Assembly (NCBI RefSeq): GCF_900091495.1
Contig: NZ_LT607413.1
Coordinates: 6,773,001 to 6,837,000, forward strand
Direction: 5' to 3'
Source: Micromonospora echinospora
GTDB lineage: Bacteria > Actinomycetota > Actinomycetes > Mycobacteriales > Micromonosporaceae
Length of the DNA stretch: 64,000 nt
The notes under the pieces were generated by a model. That model saw nothing but the letters and a program-made list of their open reading frames with translations, made no database searches and was not told the origin of the DNA. Positions 10,139 through 18,201 of the stretch are shown here, piece by piece; the stretch's first letter is position 1, and every line of letters begins with the position of its first letter. Position numbers and translations under genes: made by a program.

Positions 10139-11068
10139 ATGCGGAGCAAGCAGGAACTGGGCGAGGCCATCCGGCGACACCGTCGCGCCGTGCTGGTGAT
10201 CAACGCCCGTTCCCGCCGGGGTCGTCGCCGCTACGACCACGCGCGGTCCCGACTTCGGGCAGCCGGATTCGACCTGCTCGGCACGTACCCGGTGGACCGT
10301 CCCGGCCAGTTGGAGAAGAGCCTCACGGCCGCCGCCGCCCTGGCACCGGACCTGCTCGTGGCCGGCGGCGGGGACGGCACGCTCAGCGCCGCCGCCCGGC
10401 TGCTCGCCCACCGGGACATGGCCCTCGGCCTGCTGCCGCTGGGCACCACCAACAACTTCGCCCGGACGGTCGGCGTGCCGCTCGACCTCGACGGGGCCGT
10501 CGCGGTCCTCACCGACGGCAAGGTCATCGACGTCGACCTCGGCCTGGCCGGGGACGTGCCGTTCGCCAACCACGTCGGGATCGGGCTCTCCGCCGACATC
10601 ATGCTCCGGACCCCACCCCGGCTGAAGCGGATCACCGGCCGGCTCGCGTACCCGCTGACCGCGCTGGCGCTGCTTGCCCGGCACCGGCCGATGCGGGCCA
10701 CCCTCCGGTCTGCCGGGGCGGAGCACGGGTTCGTCACCCACCAGCTGTACGTGGCCAACGGCGGCTTCCACGCCGGGCGGCCGATCACCGCCGACGCCGA
10801 CGCCGACGACCGGCTGCTGGTCGCCTACCCGGTGGGTGGGCCGACCCGGCGCGGCCTGCTGCGCGACACGGCCCGCAACGCGGCCACCGGGCACCGCCGC
10901 ACGCTCGGCGACGAGCCGTTCCTCGCGGTACACGAACTCTGGCTGGAGACCGACCGCCCGGCGCGGGTCGAGGTCGACGGGGAACTGTGCGGGCAGACCC
11001 CGATCCGACTCGGCCTGGCCGCCAACGCGCTGCGGGTGATGGCCCCCGCCGACAGCCCGGACCGCTGA
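10139..11068 (+). CDS. Diacylglycerol-kinase-family lipid kinase
   Basis: A 309-residue protein of the DagK/YegS/sphingosine-kinase fold. The nucleotide-binding motif GGGDGT is at residues 76-81, preceded by RRAVLVINARSRRG and followed by LPLGTTNNFARTVGVP, all diagnostic for the catalytic domain. The C-terminal beta-sandwich ends with VEVDGELCGQTP, as in the family. It likely phosphorylates a membrane lipid such as diacylglycerol; the exact lipid is unknown. No good ribosome site precedes the ATG; a TAGGGT -10-like hexamer ends 8 bases before it, so the mRNA may be leaderless. It is probably a chromosomal gene rather than part of the peptide cluster. Confidence 0.9.
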   Translation: MRSKQELGEAIRRHRRAVLVINARSRRGRRRYDHARSRLRAAGFDLLGTYPVDRPGQLEKSLTAAAALAPDLLVAGGGDGTLSAAARLLAHRDMALGLLPLGTTNNFARTVGVPLDLDGAVAVLTDGKVIDVDLGLAGDVPFANHVGIGLSADIMLRTPPRLKRITGRLAYPLTALALLARHRPMRATLRSAGAEHGFVTHQLYVANGGFHAGRPITADADADDRLLVAYPVGGPTRRGLLRDTARNAATGHRRTLGDEPFLAVHELWLETDRPARVEVDGELCGQTPIRLGLAANALRVMAPADSPDR

Positions 11069-11216
11069 CGTCCGACCCGACGACGGCTCCGGCGCGCCGC
11101 CGCGCCAGCGCCGCGACCGCGCGCCGCCCCCGACGTCCGGTCGTCGTGGCGACCCCACCCTTGCCAGAGCACGACGGATCGTGTCGTACTGGATCCGGTA
11201 CGTCACGGAGGTGTCG

Positions 11217-12449
11217 ATGGACGGGCAGAGGCCGCTGGTGGTGGATCCGACGGGCCGCGACATCCACGGGGAGGGCGCCCGGCTCCGGCGACGGGGGCCG
11301 GTGGCCCGCGTCGAACTCCCCGGTGGGGTCGAGGCTTGGGCGGTCAGCAGTCCCGACCTGCTGCGGCGGCTGCTCACCGACCCCCGGGTCTCCAAGGATC
11401 CGCGTCGGCACTGGCCGACCTGGATCGACGGGCGGATCTCCCCCGAGTGGCCGCTGTACTCCTGGGTCGCCGTGCGGAACATGTTCACCGCCTACGGCGA
11501 CGAGCACCGGCGGCTGCGGACGCTGGTCGCCCGGGCCTTCACGGCGCGCCGGACCGCCGCCCTGCGACCGCGCGTCGAGGAGATCACCACGAACCTGCTG
11601 GACCGCGTCGCCGAGGCAGGGCGACACGGGAACGTGGTCGACCTGCGGGAGACGTTCGCCTACCCGCTGCCCATCCAGGTGATCAGCGAGCTGTTCGGCC
11701 TGCCCGGAGAACGGCGGGCGGAACTGCGGTCCATCGTCGACAGTGTCTTCCACACCTCCGCCGGCCCGGAGGAGGTCACCGCCACGTACGCCCGGCTCTA
11801 CGCCGTCCTGGGTGACCTCGTCGCCGCGAAGCGGCGGTCACCCGGCGACGACATGACCAGCGCGCTGATCGCCGCCCGCGAGGACGAGGGCGGCACCCGG
11901 CTCAGCGAACAGGAACTGCTCGACACCCTGCTGCTCATGATCAGCGCGGGTCACGAGACCACCGTCAACCTGATCGAAAACGCCGTCCACGCCCTGCTCA
12001 CCCATTCCGAACAACGCGCCCACGTGATGTCGGGCCGCGCCTCCTGGGACGATGTGATCGAGGAGACGCTGCGGCAGGACGCGCCGGTGGCCAACCTGCC
12101 GCTGCGGTACGCGGTCCAGGACATCGAACTCGCCGGCACGCTCATCCGCCGGGGCGAGGCCATCCTGGTCGCGTACGCCGCCGCCGGCCGCGATCCGGAG
12201 CGGTACGGCGCGGACGCCGACCGCTTCGACGTCACCCGGACCGACAAGGAGCACCTGTCCTTCGGTCACGGCGCGCACCACTGCCTCGGTGCCCCGCTGG
12301 GTCGCCTGGAGGCGCGGGTGGCGCTGCCGGCGCTCTTCGCCCGGTTCCCCGGACTCACCCTGGCCGTGCCGCCCGGGCAGGTCGAGCCGGTGGAGTCCTT
12401 CATCTCCAACGGACACCGGACCCTGCCCGTACACCTCGGCCCGAGCTGA
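11217..12449 (+). CDS. Cytochrome P450 (CYP107-like bacterial class)
   Basis: A 410-residue soluble P450. The I-helix oxygen-binding motif AGHETT is at 244-249, the K-helix ExxR lies in VIEETLRQDAPV, and the heme loop FGHGAHHCLGAPLGRLE has its thiolate Cys at 356. These are typical of bacterial CYP107-type hydroxylases, which need separate ferredoxin partners not seen here. Start: ATG 11217 has GGAGG 5 bases upstream; an earlier in-frame GTG at 11181 lacks such a site. It could decorate the NRPS product or be an orphan. It converges on the D-amino-acid oxidase gene with a hairpin between them. Confidence 0.92.
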   Translation: MDGQRPLVVDPTGRDIHGEGARLRRRGPVARVELPGGVEAWAVSSPDLLRRLLTDPRVSKDPRRHWPTWIDGRISPEWPLYSWVAVRNMFTAYGDEHRRLRTLVARAFTARRTAALRPRVEEITTNLLDRVAEAGRHGNVVDLRETFAYPLPIQVISELFGLPGERRAELRSIVDSVFHTSAGPEEVTATYARLYAVLGDLVAAKRRSPGDDMTSALIAAREDEGGTRLSEQELLDTLLLMISAGHETTVNLIENAVHALLTHSEQRAHVMSGRASWDDVIEETLRQDAPVANLPLRYAVQDIELAGTLIRRGEAILVAYAAAGRDPERYGADADRFDVTRTDKEHLSFGHGAHHCLGAPLGRLEARVALPALFARFPGLTLAVPPGQVEPVESFISNGHRTLPVHLGPS

Positions 12450-12499
12450 CCCACCCGAGGTGCCGGCGCTCGGCGCCGCCCCCGGTCCTCGCCTGCGGA

Positions 12500-12530
12500 C
12501 CGGCTCCCGCCACGACGCGGCGGGAACCGG
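12500..12530. terminator. Bidirectional hairpin between P450 and D-amino-acid oxidase
   Basis: Twelve-base arms CCGGCTCCCGCC and GGCGGGAACCGG pair with one mismatch around a 7-base loop. The hairpin sits 51 bases after the P450 stop and 7 bases before the end of the convergent gene. There is no U-tract, as usual in actinomycetes. Confidence 0.6.
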
Positions 12531-12536
12531 GTCCCC

Positions 12537-13478
12537 TCACCCGCCGGCGACCAGGTCGCAGACCTCGTCGGCGCTGCCCCAGGAGAGGGTCATCCCCGCG
12601 CCCGCGTGTCCGTAGGCGTGCACCAGCAGCCCCCCGTCGCGGCGTTCCGCCTCCACCCGGGGGCCGCCCTGCCGGGCCGGCCGCAGGCCGATCCGCTCGC
12701 CGAGCACCGGCGCGACGGCGAGTTCGGGCACCAGCGCGACCGCCCGGCGGAGAATGCCCGCCCGGGCCGCCGGGTCGGGGTCGAGGTCCGCCCGACCGGG
12801 TTCGAAGGTGCCGCCGAGCACCACGTCCCGGCTGCGCGGATGCACGTAGGTGATGCCCTCGGGATCGTCCTCGTCGCGGACCGACACGTCCAGGCCGGGG
12901 TTGGCGACCAGCACGACCTGGCCGCGTACCGGGAGCACGGTCGGGTCGCCGCAGAGCGCGCCGGCGGCCAGGCCGGCGGCGTTGACCACCACCGGCGCCT
13001 CGGCGAAGAGGGCGTCGAGCGACTCCACCCGGCGTCGCACCACCTGGCCGCCGCCGGCCACCAGCCGGTCGCCCAGCCAGTCGAGGTACGTGGCCGTCTC
13101 GGCCAGCGGGGCCACGAAGCGCAACTCGCGCACGTACGGCGCGGGCGCGTCGACGGCCTGCACGTCCCCGGCCGCCTCCGCCCACCAGGGCAGGCCGTCT
13201 GCGGCCTGGCGCTGGAACATCCGGGTCCGGCGCAGCAGCACGCCGGGCACCCCGTCGGCGGCCTGCCGGCGGAACTCCTCGTAGGTGGTGGCCGCCCAGC
13301 GCAGCACGCGCGGATCGGCGTCGGTGTGGGTCGGATACCAGACCGCCGCCGCGACCGTCGAGACCAACCGCTCCGGCGGATCGGCGGTGAACACCGTGAC
13401 CCGCGCGCCCCGCTCCTGCAACCGGACCGCGGTCGTCAACCCGACGATGCCGCCCCCGACGACGATGACATCTCCCAC
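12537..13478 (-). CDS. D-amino-acid oxidase, FAD-dependent
   Basis: A 313-residue flavoprotein that should deaminate neutral D-amino acids to 2-oxo acids with H2O2 release. The N-terminal dinucleotide-binding fold is DVIVVGGGIVGLTTAVRLQE (GxGxxG). A DAO-type segment TVAAAVWYPTH follows, and the C-terminal signature YGHAGAGMTLSWGSADEV matches the DAO family motif around the conserved Gly-rich turn. The GTG at 13478 follows GGGAGGTG. It lies 179 bases downstream of GH95 on the same strand; whether it is cotranscribed is unclear. Glycine oxidase is the main alternative, but the WYP block favours DAO. Confidence 0.87.
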   Translation of the reverse strand: MGDVIVVGGGIVGLTTAVRLQERGARVTVFTADPPERLVSTVAAAVWYPTHTDADPRVLRWAATTYEEFRRQAADGVPGVLLRRTRMFQRQAADGLPWWAEAAGDVQAVDAPAPYVRELRFVAPLAETATYLDWLGDRLVAGGGQVVRRRVESLDALFAEAPVVVNAAGLAAGALCGDPTVLPVRGQVVLVANPGLDVSVRDEDDPEGITYVHPRSRDVVLGGTFEPGRADLDPDPAARAGILRRAVALVPELAVAPVLGERIGLRPARQGGPRVEAERRDGGLLVHAYGHAGAGMTLSWGSADEVCDLVAGG

Positions 13479-13657
13479 GCCGCACCTCCCTTTCCCCGGC
13501 ATCGTGCCCTGCCGGCGCCAGCGACCACCACCGGCCCCGCGCGGCGCCGCCGTCGTCAGCGGTCCATGCTGGTCGTCCCGGACGTGACGCCACAGTATTC
13601 GGTCGGCGATCCGACGGCGACGCCCCTCCGACCGTGTGGGCGGCCGACGGGGTCCGG

Positions 13658-16012
13658 TCAGCCGGGGAAGGTCAGGGTGGTCGGGACGTGCGCGCGCACC
13701 TGCACGCTCGACGGACCGGGGACCCCCGGCGGAAGGGCCAGCAGGATGGTGCGGTCGTGGGCGGCGGTGAAGGTGGCCGAGGTGGGTCGACCGTCCCGCC
13801 AGGCGAGGTCGACCAGCACCGGTCCCCGGGCGCGCAGCCCTCGGACCGTCCCGTCCGGCCAGGCCGGTGGCAGGGCGGGCAGGAGCCGTAGCCGGCCGTT
13901 GTGGCTCTGCACCAGCAGCTCGGCGATGGCGGCGGTGGCCCCGAGGGTGCCGTCGATCTGGAAGGTCGTCGGTGGTTGGAGGTTGAGCAGGTTCGGGGCC
14001 GTGTAGTGGGTGAACAGCTCGCGCAGGCCCTCGGCGGCGGCGACGCCGTCCCCGAGGCGGGCCCAGAGGCCGATGGTCCAGGCCCGGCTCCAGCCGGTGC
14101 TGCCACCACCGGCGTCCAGCCGGGCCCGCAGGGAGCGGCGGGCCGCCGCCGACCACGCCGGGGTGTCGACCGGGTCCACGGCGGTGCCCGGACAGAGGCC
14201 GTAGAGGTGGGACAGGTGCCGGTGGCCGGGGTCGACCTCGGTCACCGGCGCGGACCACTCACACAGCCGTCCGTCCGGGCCGACCACCGGCTCGGGCAGC
14301 CGGCCCCGGGCGGCACGGACGCGCCGGACCAGGTCGCCGTCGGCACGGGCGGTCGGGTCGCCGCCGGCGCGGGCGACCCGGTCGGCGGCGGTGAGGGTGG
14401 CCCGGAACAGGTCCCGCAGCAGCCAGACGTCCATCGTGGTCATCACGTCCACCGACACCTCGCGGCCGGCGGGGTCCCGGTAGGTGTTCTCCGGCGAGGT
14501 CGACGGGCAGCTCACCAGCCGGCCGGTCCCCTCCGGGGTGAGGAAGTCGAGGAAGAACGCGGCCAGGCCGCGCAGCAGCGGCCAAACCCGGCCGGCGAGG
14601 AACTCGTCGTCCCCGGCGAATTCGGCGTGGTCGACCAGGTGCAGGGTCAGCCACACCCCGCCCATCGGCCACATCGCCCACATCGGGTCGTCCCGGCCCT
14701 CCCCCACCGGCCAGCTCGTCCGCCACAGGTCGACGTTGTGGTGGGCGGTCCAGCCGGCGCAGTCGTAGAGCGAGCGGGCGGTGCGTGCCCCGGAGACGGC
14801 CAACTCGTCCACCATGTCGAACAGGGGCCGGTGGCACTCCGGCAGGTTGGTCGTCTCCGCCGCCCAGTAGGTCATCTGGAGGTTGATGTTGACGGTGTGG
14901 TTGCTGCTCCACGCCGGCTGCACGTCCTCGCACCAGACGCCCTGAAGGGTGGCCGGCTGGCTACCCGGTCGCGACGCGGCGATCAGCAGGTAGCGGCCGT
15001 AGGCGAAGAGCGTGGCGGCCAGCCCGGGGTCGGCGTGCCCGGCCCGGACCCGGGCGAGACGTTCGTCGGTGGGCACGGCGTCCAGGGCCGGGTCACCCGG
15101 CAGGTCGAGGTGGACCCGGTCGAACAGCGCCCGGTGGTCGGCCTCGTGCCGGGCGGCGAGCCGGTCCGGGCCGACGGCGGTGGCCGCGTCCAGGGTCGCG
15201 GTGACCGCGTCGAGCAACCGCCGCCGGTCGTCGTGCGGCACCCGGTCCCAGCCCCGGTACGCCGTCTCCGCCGCCACCAGCAGGGTCGCCTCCCGGGTGC
15301 CGGTGACCCGGAGGGTGTCGCCGTCGGCGGTGACCGTTCCCGGCCGGGCGAGCACCCGCACCGCGTACCCGAAGCACATGCCCTCGCCGGGGGTGTAGAC
15401 GACCGGCTCGGACCGGTCGGGATGAGGTGGGGGCACGTGGGCGGGGACCCGGCCCCCGGCGGCGACGGTCACCGGGTCGGGACGCGTGGTCCAACCCTCG
15501 CGGTGCGGGTGGCGCAGGGTGACGGTGACGTCGAGCGGATGGTCGCCGCGCAGCCGGACCACCAGGACGTCGTCCGGGGCGGAGCAGAACGCGGTGCGGA
15601 CCGTCGCGCCGGTGCGCGCGGTAGCCACCGCCCGGGTGAGGTCCAGTTCCCGCCGGCAGTCACCGCCGGTCGGGGCGACGAGGTCGACGAGCAGGTCGCC
15701 GAGGGGCTGGTAGGCCTCGCTGTTCGGACCCTGCAACCGCTTCGAGGCGACGCCGGCGGCGGCCGGGTCGCCCTCGTCGAGCAGGAGGCGGCGGACCTCG
15801 GCGAGGGTGGCGGGGCCGCCCGTCACGCCGTGCGTGCGGGGTCCGCCGGACCAGAGGGTGTCGGCGTTGAGGGCGATCCGGTCCCGGGTGCGACCGGCGT
15901 GCACCATCGCGCCGAGCCGGCCGTTGCCCAGCGGCAGCGCGTCCATCCAGCTCGTGGCGGGGTGGTGGAAGCGGATCCGGGGACCGGGCCGGGTGGTCGT
16001 CGGGTCAGGCAC
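13658..16012 (-). CDS. GH95 glycoside hydrolase, alpha-1,2-L-fucosidase (or alpha-galactosidase)
   Basis: A 784-residue protein with the GH95 layout: N-terminal beta-sandwich beginning ATSWMDALPLGNGRLGAMV, helical linker, (alpha/alpha)6 barrel and C-terminal beta domain. Family signatures are TVNINLQMTYWAAETTN, GWTAHHNVDLWRTSWP, CPSTSPENTY with the presumed catalytic Glu508, and EVDPGHRHLSHLYGLCPG. Most GH95 enzymes invert alpha-1,2-L-fucosyl-galactose linkages; a minority act on L-galactose. No signal peptide is seen, so it works on imported oligosaccharides. Its start overlaps the end of the GH42 gene by 8 bases. Beside beta-galactosidase and alpha-xylosidase, removal of the terminal fucose from xyloglucan side chains is the likely job. 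Confidence 0.9.
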   Translation of the reverse strand: MPDPTTTRPGPRIRFHHPATSWMDALPLGNGRLGAMVHAGRTRDRIALNADTLWSGGPRTHGVTGGPATLAEVRRLLLDEGDPAAAGVASKRLQGPNSEAYQPLGDLLVDLVAPTGGDCRRELDLTRAVATARTGATVRTAFCSAPDDVLVVRLRGDHPLDVTVTLRHPHREGWTTRPDPVTVAAGGRVPAHVPPPHPDRSEPVVYTPGEGMCFGYAVRVLARPGTVTADGDTLRVTGTREATLLVAAETAYRGWDRVPHDDRRRLLDAVTATLDAATAVGPDRLAARHEADHRALFDRVHLDLPGDPALDAVPTDERLARVRAGHADPGLAATLFAYGRYLLIAASRPGSQPATLQGVWCEDVQPAWSSNHTVNINLQMTYWAAETTNLPECHRPLFDMVDELAVSGARTARSLYDCAGWTAHHNVDLWRTSWPVGEGRDDPMWAMWPMGGVWLTLHLVDHAEFAGDDEFLAGRVWPLLRGLAAFFLDFLTPEGTGRLVSCPSTSPENTYRDPAGREVSVDVMTTMDVWLLRDLFRATLTAADRVARAGGDPTARADGDLVRRVRAARGRLPEPVVGPDGRLCEWSAPVTEVDPGHRHLSHLYGLCPGTAVDPVDTPAWSAAARRSLRARLDAGGGSTGWSRAWTIGLWARLGDGVAAAEGLRELFTHYTAPNLLNLQPPTTFQIDGTLGATAAIAELLVQSHNGRLRLLPALPPAWPDGTVRGLRARGPVLVDLAWRDGRPTSATFTAAHDRTILLALPPGVPGPSSVQVRAHVPTTLTFPG

Positions 16013-18038
16013 CGGCCCGCTCCCGGACCACCGCGACGCCCCCGGCGGGCAGGGTCACCGCGTCCTCGACCACCGCGCCGGTGAGCAGGTCGATCCCGGC
16101 GGTCGGCACCCGCTGCGCCGAAGCGGTGTGGTTGAGCAGGAACAGCCAGCTCGCCTCCGGGCTGCGGCGCCGCACCGCCTCGACGCCGGGCGGCGCGTCC
16201 GGGCAGGTCGGTGACGCACCGGCGGCGCGGGCCGCCTCGTCGAGCAGTCGCTGGTACGTGCCCTCGTCGGGGCGGGTGGAGACGTACCAGGCGACGCCGT
16301 CGCCGTACCGGTGGCGGGTTACGGCCGGCTGCCCGGCGAGCACCCCGGCCGCGTACGCGTCGACCGGTTCCGCCCCGGCGACCCGGACGGTCTCCGCCCA
16401 GAACCGGCCGGTGCCGCCGCCGGTCAGCGGGACCTCCTCGCCGTCGGCGAGCAGGTGGAACTCCTCCACCCGGACGCCGAGGACGTCCCGGTACGCCCCC
16501 GGGTAGCCGCCGAGCCGGATCCGGGCGTGCTCGTCGGCGACCCCACTGAGGTAGCCGATCACCACGTGCCCGCCGCCGTGGACGTGGTCGCGCACCCAGG
16601 CGGCGGTGTCGTCGTCGGCGAGGTAGAGGGCGGGCAGGACGAGCAACGCGTACCCGGTCAGCGGGTCGCCGGGGAGCACCGGGTCGCAGGCGTATCCGGC
16701 CCGCCGGAGCGCCCGGTGCGCGACGGCCACCTCGGTGTGGTGGTGGATCCGGTCGGACGGCAGGGCACGCTGCTGCAACGCCCAGCCGCTGGCGGCGTCC
16801 CAGGCGATGGCCACCGGGGCCTCGACGACCCCGGCGTCGACCTCGGCGAGCCGGTCCAGCATGCCGCCCAGCTCGACGGCCTCCCGGAAGATCCGGCTGT
16901 CCGGTCCGGCGTGCGGCACCAGGGCGGAGTGGAAGAGTTCCGCGCCGCCGCGCGGCGCGCGCCACTGGAAGAACATCGCCCCCCGGGAGCCCCGGGCGAC
17001 GTACGCCAGGCTGTGCCGGGCCATCCGGCCGGGCTCCCGGGTGTGCATCCGCCCCGGCGTGTAGATCAGGTTGGGGGCACTCTCCATCAGCAGCCAGGAG
17101 CCGCGCGCGCCGGGCAGGTCGCCGTCGGTGGCGCGGGCGTGGTGGCGGGCGCCGTGCCGGGCCCAGCCCCGGGCCAGGTCGGCGGCGAGGGCGATCTGCT
17201 CCTCGGCGGCCGGCCCGGCGTCGGACGGGTAGTGGTCGATCGCGACCAGGTCGACCTCGGCGGCCCAACGGGCGTGGTCGACCGGCACCCAGTCGCCGAG
17301 CACGTAGTTGGTGGTGACCGGCACCCCCGGGGTCGCCGCGCGGAGCAGGTTCCGCTGCTCGACGTACGCGGCGAGCAGTTCGTCGGACCAGTAGCGCCGG
17401 AAGTCGAGCACCTGGCCCGGGTTGGGCAGGTACTGGGTGGCCCGGGGGGTGCTCACCTGCGCCCAGTCGGAGTGGTGCTGGCTCCAGAAGCTGGTGGTCC
17501 AGGCGTCGTTGAGCGCGTCGAGGTCCCGGTAGCGGTCCCGGAGCCAGCGTCGGAAGCCGGCCTCGGCGTGGTGGCAGTGGCAGGTGGTGCCGTACTCGTT
17601 GTGCACGTGCCAGAGCGCGAGCGCCGGATGGTCGGCGTACCGCTCGGCCAGCAGGCCGGTGATCCGGCGGGCGGCGGCGCGGTAGGCCGGCGCGGCGGCG
17701 CAGTAGGTGTCCCGGCTGCCGTGGTGCAGCCGGACGCCGTCGGCGGTGACCGGCAGCGCGTCCGGGTGGGCCAGGGAGAACCAGGGCGGGGGCGAGGCGG
17801 TGGGGGTGGCCAGGGCGACCCGGATGCCACCAGCGTGCAGCAGGTCGAGCACCTGGTCGAGCCAGTCGAAGGTGTACCGGCCGGGGGCGGGTTCGAGGCG
17901 GGACCAGGCGAAGACGCCGACGGTGACCAGGGTGACCCGGGCCTGCCGCATCAGCTCGACGTCCTGCTTCCAGACCTCCGCCGGCCACTGCTCCGGGTTG
18001 TAGTCGCCGCCGTAGCAGAGCCGACCGTCCAGCACCAT
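16005..18038 (-). CDS. GH42 beta-galactosidase
   Basis: A 677-residue cytoplasmic enzyme starting MVLDGRLCYGGDYNPEQWP, the GH42 hallmark. The general acid/base Glu148 lies in WHVHNEYG and the nucleophile Glu319 in LLMESAPN. A Cys/His cluster (CHCHHAEAG) after the acid/base fits the zinc site of some GH42 trimers. The later trimerisation (glutamine-amidotransferase-like) and beta domains are present, so length is normal. The ATG at 18038 is used; the frame extends upstream only through promoter sequence. It is the first gene of a GH42-GH95 operon and has a well-formed promoter overlapped by a ROK-type operator. It would remove beta-galactose after GH95 removes fucose. Confidence 0.92.
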   Translation of the reverse strand: MVLDGRLCYGGDYNPEQWPAEVWKQDVELMRQARVTLVTVGVFAWSRLEPAPGRYTFDWLDQVLDLLHAGGIRVALATPTASPPPWFSLAHPDALPVTADGVRLHHGSRDTYCAAAPAYRAAARRITGLLAERYADHPALALWHVHNEYGTTCHCHHAEAGFRRWLRDRYRDLDALNDAWTTSFWSQHHSDWAQVSTPRATQYLPNPGQVLDFRRYWSDELLAAYVEQRNLLRAATPGVPVTTNYVLGDWVPVDHARWAAEVDLVAIDHYPSDAGPAAEEQIALAADLARGWARHGARHHARATDGDLPGARGSWLLMESAPNLIYTPGRMHTREPGRMARHSLAYVARGSRGAMFFQWRAPRGGAELFHSALVPHAGPDSRIFREAVELGGMLDRLAEVDAGVVEAPVAIAWDAASGWALQQRALPSDRIHHHTEVAVAHRALRRAGYACDPVLPGDPLTGYALLVLPALYLADDDTAAWVRDHVHGGGHVVIGYLSGVADEHARIRLGGYPGAYRDVLGVRVEEFHLLADGEEVPLTGGGTGRFWAETVRVAGAEPVDAYAAGVLAGQPAVTRHRYGDGVAWYVSTRPDEGTYQRLLDEAARAAGASPTCPDAPPGVEAVRRRSPEASWLFLLNHTASAQRVPTAGIDLLTGAVVEDAVTLPAGGVAVVRERAGA

Positions 18039-18054
18039 GCCGCACTCCCACGCC

Positions 18055-18101
18055 TTTGTTTGGTGTCCAGCTAAATTAGGGCTGCCGTAATCCCTTGTCA
18101 A
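18055..18101 (-). promoter_or_regulatory. Promoter of the GH42-GH95 operon with overlapping ROK-type operator
   Basis: On the minus strand a perfect -35 TTGACA (18101-18096) is followed by a 17-base spacer and a -10 TAATTT (18078-18073). A 21-base site at 18055-18075, reading TTTGTTTGGTGTCCA then AAA three bases later on the plus strand, covers the -10. The same pattern recurs at 18143-18163 in front of GH31. Binding of the ROK regulator at 24603 would block polymerase (inference). Confidence 0.75.
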
Positions 18102-18135
18102 CGTGGTTCACCCATCGATCGACGCCCGATGTCCG

Positions 18136-18164
18136 TTGACACTTTGTTGGGTATCCAAAGAAAC
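18136..18164 (+). promoter_or_regulatory. Promoter region of GH31 with ROK-type operator
   Basis: Plus-strand TTGACA at 18136-18141 is followed at 18143-18163 by TTTGTTGGGTATCCA then AAA three bases later. It shares 16 of 21 positions with the site before GH42. Both resemble the TTxGTTxGG...CCxAACxAA sites known for NagC/XylR-type ROK repressors. The -10 is weak (GAAACT about 18 bases after the -35), so the promoter part is less certain than the operator. Confidence 0.65.
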
Positions 18165-18201
18165 TGGTGGGGTTGCCGATCCGGGGACCGAGGAGACGTC
18201 C

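Noticed and set aside
12537..13478. D-amino-acid oxidase as part of the peptide cluster
   Set aside because: It is convergent with the P450, beyond a hairpin, and on the strand of the sugar operon; nothing links it to peptide assembly.
13479..13657. Possible small gene between D-amino-acid oxidase and GH95
   Set aside because: No start with a ribosome site and no coding character in 179 bases; more likely the oxidase promoter region.
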